The translations under genes were made by a program, and so were the position numbers. From the NCBI GenBank assembly GCA_947175045.1, contig CAMWLH010000162.1:1-5518 (forward strand): a stretch of 5,518 bases of DNA. The letters run 5' to 3'. The stretch comes from an uncultured Clostridia bacterium (GTDB lineage: Bacteria; Bacillota; Clostridia; Oscillospirales; Ruminococcaceae). Under the pieces are notes generated by a model, which searched no databases, was not told the origin of the DNA, and worked only from the letters and a program-made list of their open reading frames with translations. How positions within the stretch are numbered: the stretch's first letter is position 1; every line of letters begins with the position of its first letter. This document shows positions 1 to 5,518 of this stretch, piece by piece.

Positions 1-6
1 GTCTTA

Positions 7-12
7 TATAAT
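7..12 (+). promoter_or_regulatory. Possible -10 box (TATAAT) upstream of the operon
   Basis: The hexamer TATAAT matches the sigma-A -10 consensus exactly and lies about 95 bases before the first start codon. The matching -35 box would fall outside the window, so the promoter cannot be verified. There is no TGn extension before the hexamer. AT-rich DNA yields such hexamers often, so this is only a candidate for the operon promoter. Confidence 0.3.
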
Positions 13-43
13 GAGGAATAAAAGAACGGCTGACATCACGGAT

Positions 44-65
44 AGTTGACAATTGAGCGTCAACT
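44..65. repeat. Perfect 7-bp inverted repeat in the operon leader
   Basis: AGTTGAC (44-50) and GTCAACT (59-65) are perfect inverted repeats separated by 8 bases. They could form an operator for a dimeric repressor or a hairpin in the leader RNA. No T-run follows, so this is not an intrinsic terminator. A second GTCAA at 87-91 abuts the ribosome binding site and could pair with the same TTGAC (46-50). The block 41-91 is rich in TTGAC, GTCAA, AATTG and GTTAAC words and may instead be a worn copy of an intergenic repeat. Confidence 0.5.
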
Positions 66-90
66 GCCAATCGTGCACTGTTAACCGTCA

Positions 91-97
91 AGGGGGG
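91..97 (+). promoter_or_regulatory. Ribosome binding site that selects a TTG start
   Basis: AGGGGGG ends 7 bases before the TTG at 105, which is good Shine-Dalgarno spacing. The first in-frame ATG, at 132, has only GGAGG (107-111) upstream, about 20 bases away and too distant. The TTG start is therefore preferred, which adds nine residues (MEEKKQPKT) ahead of the usual start of the ABC domain. Confidence 0.7.
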
Positions 98-104
98 CAG
101 ACGC

Positions 105-842
105 TTGGAGGAAAAAAAACAGCCTAAAACAATGATAAGGGTGAAGAATCTCCGCAAGGAGTACCGTCTTGAGGATGACACCGTGGTGGCGCTGAAAAGG
201 ATAAACCTGGAAATAAAGCAGGGTGAGATCTGCTGTATTTTCGGCACGTCGGGCTCGGGTAAGTCAACATTGCTTAATCAGCTCGCGGGTCTTGAAAAGC
301 CCACCTTCGGCGACGTATACATAAGGGGAGTTCCCATCACCCGTCTCTCGGAAAGAGAACTTGCGGCGTTCAGACAGAAGCATATAGGATTCGTTTTTCA
401 GTCCTACAATCTGCTTCCGTTTATGACCGCTATCGAGAACGTCGCTATGCCGCTTATGTTCCGCGGGGAATCAAAGCGCAAGCGCACCAAAAAAGCTGTG
501 GCTATACTTAAAAAGGTGGGTCTCAGCAACAGGCTGAAGCACTACCCGCGCCAGATGTCGGGCGGTCAGCAGCAGCGTGTGGGCATAGCGAGAGCATTCG
601 TGGCGAAGCCCGATGTGGTTTTCGCGGACGAGCCTACGGGCAACCTGGACTCAAAAACGACGATCGAGGTCATGGAGATGATAAAATCCTTTGCAAGGAG
701 ATTCAACCAGACTATCGTGCTCGTTACCCACGACCCCGAAATGGCGCAGTATGCCGACAGGATAATCACGCTTGTCGACGGAAGGATTGTAAAAGAAACT
801 ATTAACAATAATGAAGGAGAACAACATGAACAAGCTATTTAA
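105..842 (+). CDS. ABC transporter ATP-binding protein, MacB/LolD/FtsE class
   Basis: This is the cytoplasmic ATPase subunit (245 residues) that should power the permease encoded at 3841-5226. All ABC motifs are intact: Walker A GTSGSGKST (47-55), Q-loop glutamine 99 in GFVFQSYNLLP, signature MSGGQQQR (151-158), Walker B VVFADE with catalytic Glu176, D-loop GNLDS (179-183) and switch His209 in VTHDP. The FQxxNLLP Q-loop and the DEPTGNLDS string are typical of the MacB, LolD, FtsE and BceA group. The length is slightly above the usual 220-235 because of a polar N-terminal extension and an Asn/Glu-rich tail (about 233-245). Translation starts at TTG, chosen by the AGGGGGG site upstream. The 3' end overlaps the start of the next gene by 17 bases, which suggests translational coupling. 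The ABC class is certain; substrate and precise subfamily are not, so no symbol is given. Confidence 0.96.
   Translation: MEEKKQPKTMIRVKNLRKEYRLEDDTVVALKRINLEIKQGEICCIFGTSGSGKSTLLNQLAGLEKPTFGDVYIRGVPITRLSERELAAFRQKHIGFVFQSYNLLPFMTAIENVAMPLMFRGESKRKRTKKAVAILKKVGLSNRLKHYPRQMSGGQQQRVGIARAFVAKPDVVFADEPTGNLDSKTTIEVMEMIKSFARRFNQTIVLVTHDPEMAQYADRIITLVDGRIVKETINNNEGEQHEQAI
814..819 (+). promoter_or_regulatory. Ribosome binding site fixing the surface-protein start at 826
   Basis: AAGGAG lies inside the end of the ATPase gene, six bases before the ATG at 826. An upstream in-frame ATG at 811 has no Shine-Dalgarno sequence before it and would add MKENN ahead of the signal peptide. The 826 start also gives a standard signal peptide (Asn-Lys, then a hydrophobic core). 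Ribosomes finishing the ATPase at 842 would be well placed to restart here. Confidence 0.85.
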
Positions 843-906
843 GGCAGCGGCGGCTTTCGCAGTCAGCGCCGCGCTGCTTATCCCGCAGAGCGTGACCGTC
901 TTTGCG
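826..906 (+). other. Signal peptide of the Ig-like repeat protein
   Basis: Residues 1-27 have a short positive N-region (Lys3, Lys6), an Ala/Leu/Val-rich hydrophobic core (about 7-19) and a polar C-region ending Val-Phe-Ala before Glu28, a standard type I signal peptidase site. There is no lipobox cysteine, so it is not a lipoprotein. The mature chain begins with the low-complexity Pro/Thr/Asp linker. Confidence 0.88.
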
Positions 907-3825
907 GAGCCTGCCGCGACGGCAGCGCCCGCCAATCCCGGCGATACCACCGATCCAACTAATCCCGCTGATCCGACTGGTCCGGACACAACTGCTCCCA
1001 CAACGCCGGACGACGGTAATACTCCCACCGAACAGAGCAACCCCAGCAAGCCCGTGCTGGTGGGATATTCTCTTACAAACAGCAGCAACAGAGCTTTAAA
1101 CAGCATTTCACCCAACAGCGAATTCAATATCGCGATAACCGTCAAGGATATCGGGCTTAAGACCTCCGAGGTAAAGGGCGCTGCGGATATCGACTTCATC
1201 AAGTCCGTTGACAGCTTCAGGGGCACGCTCAAGGGCGTGGAGATCATCTCTAAGCCCGAGGAGCTGCTTACATATACCGTGACTATGGAAAAATGCAAGT
1301 GGATAGGCGGAAGCACCGACTTCGGCTTTATGACGGGATTTTTGTCCCTCGGCAGCGATTATTCCGATATGACGTTTGCGGTACGGGAGTGCAGGGAGAG
1401 CACAGGAGGCTCCACCCCCGACTACACCACAGCCGAGCCCCTGTTCCGCATTACCGCGGAGCAGCCCGAAGCTCCAATCAGAGCGGGCGACGAGGGCACG
1501 GTGGAGTTTACCGTAAAGAATCTCGGCTCTGTCGAGGCGGAGCGTGTTCTCGTTGAGATTAGCGCTTCAGACGACCTGCTCATTACCGACGGCACGGGCT
1601 CGCAGGACATCAACATCATCTATGCGGGCAGCAGCGATACCATAAAGATTCGCTATAAGGCGGGGGATAAGATAAACTCCGCCAAGCAGACATTTACGGT
1701 AAATCTGCGCTATTATTACGATAACGGAAATGGCGAGACCATGGGCACCTCCACGGGTACGGCAAGCTTTGAGTCGATAGTTTCCACAATTGAAAAGGTG
1801 TATCCCGTAGTGCTGTCGGAGTTCGATCTCTCCGAAAAGCTGGTGGACGCCAATAAGGAATATTCGGGAACCGTTACCCTTAACAATATCGGCTCGGCTG
1901 ATATGAAAGGCGTTTTCGTCAAATTCTCCAGCAGCGGCGACTTTATTCTGACGGGCGGAACAAGCACGGTTTTTGTTCCCGAGCTGGCAAAGGGCAGCTC
2001 CTACAAGATACCCGTCAAGATCAAGACGCTCTCGGGCTTCAACGCGCTTAAGCAGGATCTGTCCGTAAGCGTGAGCTACTCCTACACGGTGGGCAGCGAG
2101 GACAGAGAGGGCACGATGGAGAACACATTTACCATGTTTGCCAATCTCGAATCAGCCTACGCGCCGCTTCCCGTAGTTTCGATATCGGGACAGGAAAGTC
2201 CCATTTCGGCGGGTCACAAATACCGCTATCAGATCGTCATCGAGAACAAGGGCGAGCTGGATATGGACAATGTTACCCTTAAGCTGAAGGGCGGCGAGGG
2301 CATAAGCATAGCCGCGGCTGACGAGTCCGCGTTTATCGCGAAGATACCCGCGGGCGGCAAGCAGTCCGTTCCCGTCAGCTTTGAGACCGCCGCGGAGCTT
2401 ATGAACTCCAAGGTCGCTATCGACGCGGATATAAGCTATTTCTTTGAGGACAACGGCAAGAATGAGCAGGCGTCCTCCACCTCGTCAGTTTCAATGGACG
2501 CTATCGTTTCGGGCGCTCCCATTATCCGTATGACGGGCAACAGCCTGGGGCAGGCGGTAGTGGCAAAGACCGCTTATGAGTATATCCTTAATCTGACAAA
2601 TTACGGCGATATCGCGGTAAAGGATATCTATCTTAACCTTACCACCTCCGATTCGCTCTATATGCTTGACGGCACGGAGTACGTTCATATTGATTCCATC
2701 GCGGCGGGCAAGACCGCTTCGGTAAAGGTGGTATTTCGCACCACGGATTCCATAACCTCCGCAAAGCAGTCCATTCACGCAAAGATAACATACAACTACG
2801 GCGTGGCTAACGCCGAAAAGACCGCTGAGACCGACGGCGAGGTAAGCATTATCGCCGCGGGCGCGAGCGACCCCTCGTCTTCGGGTGCCGCCGCCCCCAA
2901 CGTTATCATCGGCTCCTATAACATCTCCTTGGAGGATACTCCCGCGGAACAGATACCCGCAGGCGACTCCTTCGATCTTAAGCTGGACTTGTATAACACA
3001 AGCTCCGCACTCGCCGTTGAAAATCTTGTCATGACGGTGAATGCCAGCGGCGACATCAATATCTTCGGCGGCGGAAACACCTTCTTCTATCCGAATATGG
3101 CTGCCACGGGCACCATCTCCGAGACCATACCTCTCAAGGCTATGGCAACGGCGGCTACGGGAACGTCCTCGGTCTCCATCAATCTTAAGTACGACTATGT
3201 GGACAACGGCAACCGCCAGACCATAAGCACCGATCAGACCATATTCATACCCGTTTATCAGCCCGATAAGATGTCCTTTGAGGTTCAGACCCCGACCTGG
3301 ACGGTCATGGCGGGAAACCAGGTGTATATCACCACCACCTACCTTAATAAGGGCAGAAGCGATATCGCCAACATCAAGGCGGAGCTGGTGGGCGACGTAG
3401 AGGCGCTTGCTACCTCAAAGGTAATAGGCACGGTGGTGCCGGGCGGCAACGGCTCGTTTGACTTTATCGTTACCCCCTATATGGGCGGCGAATGCTCATT
3501 TACAATTAAGCTGACCTACGAGGACGCTACAATGACCGAGGTCACCAAAGAACTCCCTGTTACCTTCCAGGTCGAGGAAATGATGTGGGACGACCCAGGT
3601 ATCTGGGATATGCCCATGACAATGGAGCCCGACGGCGAGCAGGGCGGATTCCCCTGGATCATTCTCTGGATAGGCATAGGAGTGCTTGTCGTAGGCGGAG
3701 TTGTCACACTTATCATCATTCTCAACGTTAAGAAGAAAAAGAAGAAAAAGCTCACGGAAGCCGATATAGATTGGGAGGACGATCTTGACGACGTTCTGAA
3801 CGACAAGAACGACACCAAGGTCTGA
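826..3825 (+). CDS. Secreted, membrane-anchored tandem Ig-like (CARDB/COG1361-like) repeat protein
   Basis: This 999-residue protein should sit on the outer face of the membrane. In order: a signal peptide (1-27, probable cleavage after Val-Phe-Ala27); a Pro/Thr/Asp/Asn-rich linker (28-76); a divergent beta-rich domain (about 77-203, with Cys157 and Cys189, a possible disulfide); six tandem Ig-like modules of roughly 110-125 residues (about 204-325, 326-445, 446-563, 564-689, 690-814, 815-917); a Met/Trp/Asp-rich juxtamembrane stretch (919-943); one TM helix (944-968); seven lysines (969-975); and an acidic cytoplasmic tail (976-999). Modules show the CARDB-like pattern AGxxxxxxxxVxNxG near their start and a Y-x-Y strand near their end. 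No catalytic motif, LPXTG signal or SLH domain is visible. Its place between the ATPase and permease genes implies a shared complex, filling the position that a MacA-like adaptor holds in related systems. I do not recognise a named family member; function is inferred from context only. Confidence 0.93.
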   Translation: MNKLFKAAAAFAVSAALLIPQSVTVFAEPAATAAPANPGDTTDPTNPADPTGPDTTAPTTPDDGNTPTEQSNPSKPVLVGYSLTNSSNRALNSISPNSEFNIAITVKDIGLKTSEVKGAADIDFIKSVDSFRGTLKGVEIISKPEELLTYTVTMEKCKWIGGSTDFGFMTGFLSLGSDYSDMTFAVRECRESTGGSTPDYTTAEPLFRITAEQPEAPIRAGDEGTVEFTVKNLGSVEAERVLVEISASDDLLITDGTGSQDINIIYAGSSDTIKIRYKAGDKINSAKQTFTVNLRYYYDNGNGETMGTSTGTASFESIVSTIEKVYPVVLSEFDLSEKLVDANKEYSGTVTLNNIGSADMKGVFVKFSSSGDFILTGGTSTVFVPELAKGSSYKIPVKIKTLSGFNALKQDLSVSVSYSYTVGSEDREGTMENTFTMFANLESAYAPLPVVSISGQESPISAGHKYRYQIVIENKGELDMDNVTLKLKGGEGISIAAADESAFIAKIPAGGKQSVPVSFETAAELMNSKVAIDADISYFFEDNGKNEQASSTSSVSMDAIVSGAPIIRMTGNSLGQAVVAKTAYEYILNLTNYGDIAVKDIYLNLTTSDSLYMLDGTEYVHIDSIAAGKTASVKVVFRTTDSITSAKQSIHAKITYNYGVANAEKTAETDGEVSIIAAGASDPSSSGAAAPNVIIGSYNISLEDTPAEQIPAGDSFDLKLDLYNTSSALAVENLVMTVNASGDINIFGGGNTFFYPNMAATGTISETIPLKAMATAATGTSSVSINLKYDYVDNGNRQTISTDQTIFIPVYQPDKMSFEVQTPTWTVMAGNQVYITTTYLNKGRSDIANIKAELVGDVEALATSKVIGTVVPGGNGSFDFIVTPYMGGECSFTIKLTYEDATMTEVTKELPVTFQVEEMMWDDPGIWDMPMTMEPDGEQGGFPWIILWIGIGVLVVGGVVTLIIILNVKKKKKKKLTEADIDWEDDLDDVLNDKNDTKV
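1435..3579 (+). repeat. Protein-level tandem array of six Ig-like modules
   Basis: Residues 204-918 fall into six modules that share a layout rather than close sequence identity. Each opens with a Pro-flanked strand (PLFRIT, YPVVLS, LPVVSI, APIIRM, APNVII, then a weaker sixth). Then comes an A/G-rich turn (AGDEG, AGHKY, AGDSF, AGNQV), a strand containing N-x-G or a variant (VKNLGS, LNNIGS, IENKGE, LTNYGD, YLNKGR), and a late Y-x-Y strand (LRYYYD, VSYSYT, ISYFFE, ITYNYG, LKYDYV). The last module is shorter and lacks the central loop. No long exact DNA repeats are seen, so the duplications look old. Boundaries are my estimates and could shift by about ten residues. Confidence 0.75.
3655..3825 (+). 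other. C-terminal membrane anchor, lysine stop-transfer and acidic cytoplasmic tail
   Basis: Residues 944-968 form one hydrophobic helix starting with Trp-Ile-Ile. Seven consecutive lysines (969-975) follow and should hold the C-terminus inside the cell by the positive-inside rule. The last 24 residues (976-999) contain ten Asp or Glu. The layout fixes the Ig-like modules outside and leaves a short tail that could contact the ATPase or permease. Confidence 0.87.
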
Positions 3826-3840
3826 CCCGAAAGGACAGCT

Positions 3841-5226
3841 ATGAAATTAGGAGACATGATCAAAATCTGTATCCAGAACCTGCTGCGCCGCAAGAGCCGT
3901 ACTATATTGACGGTTCTCGGCGTGGTGGTGGGCTGCTGCGCTATCGTAACAATGCTGTCCATCGGTATCGGGGTGCAGAACGCACAGGAAATTATGCTGC
4001 AGGGTATGGGAGACCTTACGCTTATACAGGTGTACGGCAGCGGTACCAAGGCGGAGCTTAACGACGAGGCTCTGCGCAAGTTCGAGAATATACCCTACGC
4101 AGACGTGGCAATAGGAAAAACGCGTCTCAGCAATATAGGCTTTGATATATATGCCGGAGAAAACCGCCGCTACGAGCTCAGCTGGGCGCAGGTGATCGGT
4201 ATGAACGCGGAAGCCATGGAAAAATTCGGGCTGGAGCTTGTCGAGGGTTCTTTCCCTAAGTCGGAGTTCGAGGTGCTGGCGGGGCAGAAAACCGTTTACA
4301 ACTTTACGGATACCGAGCGTCCCGAGGGTCAGAACAGGATAGACCTGTGGGATTATATGTATACGCTCAATCCTGAGGGTTGGTATGAATACAACCCCGA
4401 CGCGGAGCTGCCCGACCCGTTCTTCAATATTCTCAACCAGAAGCTGGAAATGGAGCTGTACAGCTACGACGACTACGAAAAGAAATATACCCAGGAGATC
4501 AAGATAAGCGGCGTGCTGAAAGAGGATCAGAACAAGGACTACGCTACCAGCGAGGGTCTGATCTTTGTTACCAAGGATCTCCAGGCTATCCAGAAGATGG
4601 TGTTCCCGACTAGCAATCAGCAGAAAACTACCTATGACGAGGTTTATGTCAAGGCTACCGATATCTCCAAGGTAGCGGACGTTGAGGACGAGATCAAGGC
4701 GCTGGGATACTCCACCTGGTCTATGGAATCAATAAGAAAGCCGCTTGAGGAGCAGGCGCGCCAACAGCAGATGATGTTCGGCGGGCTGGGCGCGGTGTCG
4801 CTGTTCGTTGCGGCGCTGGGTATTACAAACACCATGATAATGTCGGTTTCCGAGAGGACTCGTGAGATAGGTGTTATGAAAGCTCTGGGCTGCTATCTCG
4901 GCAATATCCGCGCGACGTTCCTTATGGAGGCGGGATTTGTCGGGCTTATCGGCGGTATCATCGGTTCGATAATAAGCTATATCATCTCAGTGGTAATAAA
5001 TGTGGTGTCCGCGCAGCTTGACCTCTCCGTGGCGCAGAATATTCAGGAGTGGTTCGGAATGATACTCGGCGTAATGAACCCTGAGAACAGCCCTGTATCT
5101 GTGGTTCCGCTATGGCTGGCGGGATTTGCGATACTCTTTTCAATAATCATCGGTCTTGGCTCGGGATTCTATCCCGCGAACAAGGCGGTGCATATCTCTG
5201 CTCTCGAGGCCATCAAGAGAGAGTGA
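3841..5226 (+). CDS. ABC transporter permease, MacB-like (MacB_PCD + FtsX domains)
   Basis: This is a 461-residue membrane subunit that should pair with the ATPase encoded at 105-842, probably as a homodimer because no second permease is present. The topology is the four-helix MacB type: a cytoplasmic N-terminus with NLLRRKSRT just before TM1 (about 21-43); a large extracytoplasmic domain (about 45-311); TM2 (about 312-334); a cytoplasmic loop SERTREIGVMKALG (337-350), the usual coupling motif that docks on the ATPase; TM3 (about 360-388); and TM4 (about 423-443) with the closing GFYPANKAVHISALEAIK pattern of FtsX-domain proteins. The start is supported by AAAGGA (3830-3835), five bases upstream. 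The extracytoplasmic domain looks enlarged, with an acidic, Tyr/Trp/Asn-rich segment around 153-218 where ordinary MacB-type permeases have a short link. The nucleotide-binding domain is a separate gene, unlike fused Gram-negative MacB. Substrate unknown. Confidence 0.95.
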   Translation: MKLGDMIKICIQNLLRRKSRTILTVLGVVVGCCAIVTMLSIGIGVQNAQEIMLQGMGDLTLIQVYGSGTKAELNDEALRKFENIPYADVAIGKTRLSNIGFDIYAGENRRYELSWAQVIGMNAEAMEKFGLELVEGSFPKSEFEVLAGQKTVYNFTDTERPEGQNRIDLWDYMYTLNPEGWYEYNPDAELPDPFFNILNQKLEMELYSYDDYEKKYTQEIKISGVLKEDQNKDYATSEGLIFVTKDLQAIQKMVFPTSNQQKTTYDEVYVKATDISKVADVEDEIKALGYSTWSMESIRKPLEEQARQQQMMFGGLGAVSLFVAALGITNTMIMSVSERTREIGVMKALGCYLGNIRATFLMEAGFVGLIGGIIGSIISYIISVVINVVSAQLDLSVAQNIQEWFGMILGVMNPENSPVSVVPLWLAGFAILFSIIIGLGSGFYPANKAVHISALEAIKRE

Positions 5227-5245
5227 CGCGGTATAAATTCAATAT

Positions 5246-5288
5246 GCGCCTGCGGTGAGGATTTTTTCTCGCATCGCGGGCGTTTTTT
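5246..5288 (+). terminator. Rho-independent terminator ending the operon
   Basis: CGCCTGCGGT (5247-5256) pairs with ATCGCGGGCG (5273-5282) as a 10-bp, GC-rich stem with two G-T wobbles. The stem can extend by GAG/CTC (5257-5259 with 5268-5270) across a 2-base bulge. The loop is T-rich and the stem is followed at once by six T residues (5283-5288). It begins 20 bases after the permease stop codon, which supports a transcript ending after the third gene. Confidence 0.92.
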
Positions 5289-5518
5289 GTGCCGAGTCGG
5301 CTATTAACGCTCGTCCGTTTAAAGTGCTGTTTGTGCATTTTGACTATACGATTTTTCGCCGCAATTTCGGATTTTGTGCCGATAACCCCCTTTAAATAAC
5401 CTTTTATAGGAAGGTAGTCTCCGGCGCTAAAATTCTGATTTTTATATTTCTCGTTTTATCGACAGGTTTCTCGATTTTATTTGTGCATAATCAACAATTA
5501 TACATATCCTCATAAAAC
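5289..5518. other. AT-rich intergenic DNA with short direct repeats, no supported gene
   Basis: No open frame with a credible ribosome binding site is present on either strand; the longest candidates are about 23 codons. The stretch is visibly more AT-rich than the genes. It holds four copies of TTTGTGC, the first in the terminator T-run (5286, 5330, 5373, 5480), and two near-identical TTTCTCG(A)TTTTAT units 20 bases apart (5447-5459 and 5467-5480). It may be the upstream region of a gene beyond the window, but no convincing -35/-10 pair is seen. Confidence 0.6.

Noticed and set aside
46..74. TTGACA (46-51) as a -35 box for the operon
   Set aside because: At the 16-18 base spacing needed, the candidate -10 hexamers around 68-75 (such as AATCGT) match the consensus poorly. 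The motif is better explained as one arm of the inverted repeat.
132..842. ATG at 132 as the ATPase start
   Set aside because: The nearest Shine-Dalgarno-like sequence (GGAGG, 107-111) is about 20 bases away, while the TTG at 105 has a well-placed AGGGGGG. The ATG remains possible if TTG is little used in this host.
651..1316. A 221-codon antisense open frame across the ATPase/surface-protein junction
   Set aside because: It lies opposite two well-supported genes, has a low-complexity Ser/Val/Gly/Leu composition and resembles no family I know. It is best explained as a by-product of codon bias on the sense strand.
3516..4079. A 187-codon antisense open frame across the surface-protein/permease junction
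   Set aside because: Its Ser/Thr/Phe-rich product includes a run of phenylalanines that simply mirrors the lysine block of the sense gene. It lies opposite conserved TM and coupling sequences.
5291..5301. GCCGAGTCGGC inverted repeat as a second terminator or operator
   Set aside because: The arms are only 4-5 bp with almost no loop and no T-run follows. Short palindromes of this size are common by chance.
5324..5395. A 23-codon plus-strand frame starting with GTG in the tail region
   Set aside because: There is no ribosome binding site, no recognisable product, and it begins shortly after the terminator in AT-rich DNA.
5442..5513. A 23-codon minus-strand frame starting with ATG near the right edge
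   Set aside because: Only a few bases upstream of its start are visible, so no ribosome site can be judged, and its product shows no recognisable feature. It also covers the direct repeats.

Overview
The window carries one compact, plus-strand, three-gene operon. It encodes a stand-alone ABC ATPase (105-842), a 999-residue secreted and membrane-anchored protein built of tandem Ig-like beta-sandwich modules (826-3825), and a MacB/FtsX-type ABC permease (3841-5226). A strong intrinsic terminator follows at 5246-5288. The ATPase and surface-protein genes overlap by 17 bases, and the surface-protein and permease genes are 15 bases apart, so the three products are almost certainly made together.

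The likely host is a Gram-positive anaerobe of the Clostridia, with a Ruminococcus-like (Oscillospiraceae) gut bacterium as my best guess. This rests on strong purine-rich Shine-Dalgarno sites, a TTG start, moderately GC-rich genes with frequent ATA, AGG and AGC codons, AT-rich intergenic DNA, a single-membrane surface-protein layout (signal peptide, ectodomain, TM helix, lysine stop-transfer, short cytoplasmic tail), and separate ATPase and 4-TM permease genes. It is inference from style, not a database match.

Layout: 1-104 is a leader with a possible -10 box at the left edge, a 7-bp inverted repeat (44-65) and the ATPase ribosome binding site. 105-5226 is the operon. 5227-5288 is a short spacer plus terminator. 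5289-5518 has no gene I can support, but holds several short direct repeats.

How the parts may work together: the ATPase and permease form a type VII (MacB/LolCDE/FtsEX class) mechanotransmission module. Such modules do not carry substrate through the membrane; they use ATP hydrolysis inside the cell to drive movement of domains outside it. In Gram-negative MacAB and Bacillus YknWXYZ the partner is a MacA/HlyD-like adaptor. Here the cistron between ATPase and permease encodes a long chain of about seven Ig-like (CARDB/COG1361-like) modules tethered by one TM helix. I infer that this chain is the extracytoplasmic partner of the transporter. Its role (adaptor, sensor, surface lever or substrate binder) cannot be read from the sequence. 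This unusual operon is the most interesting item in the window.
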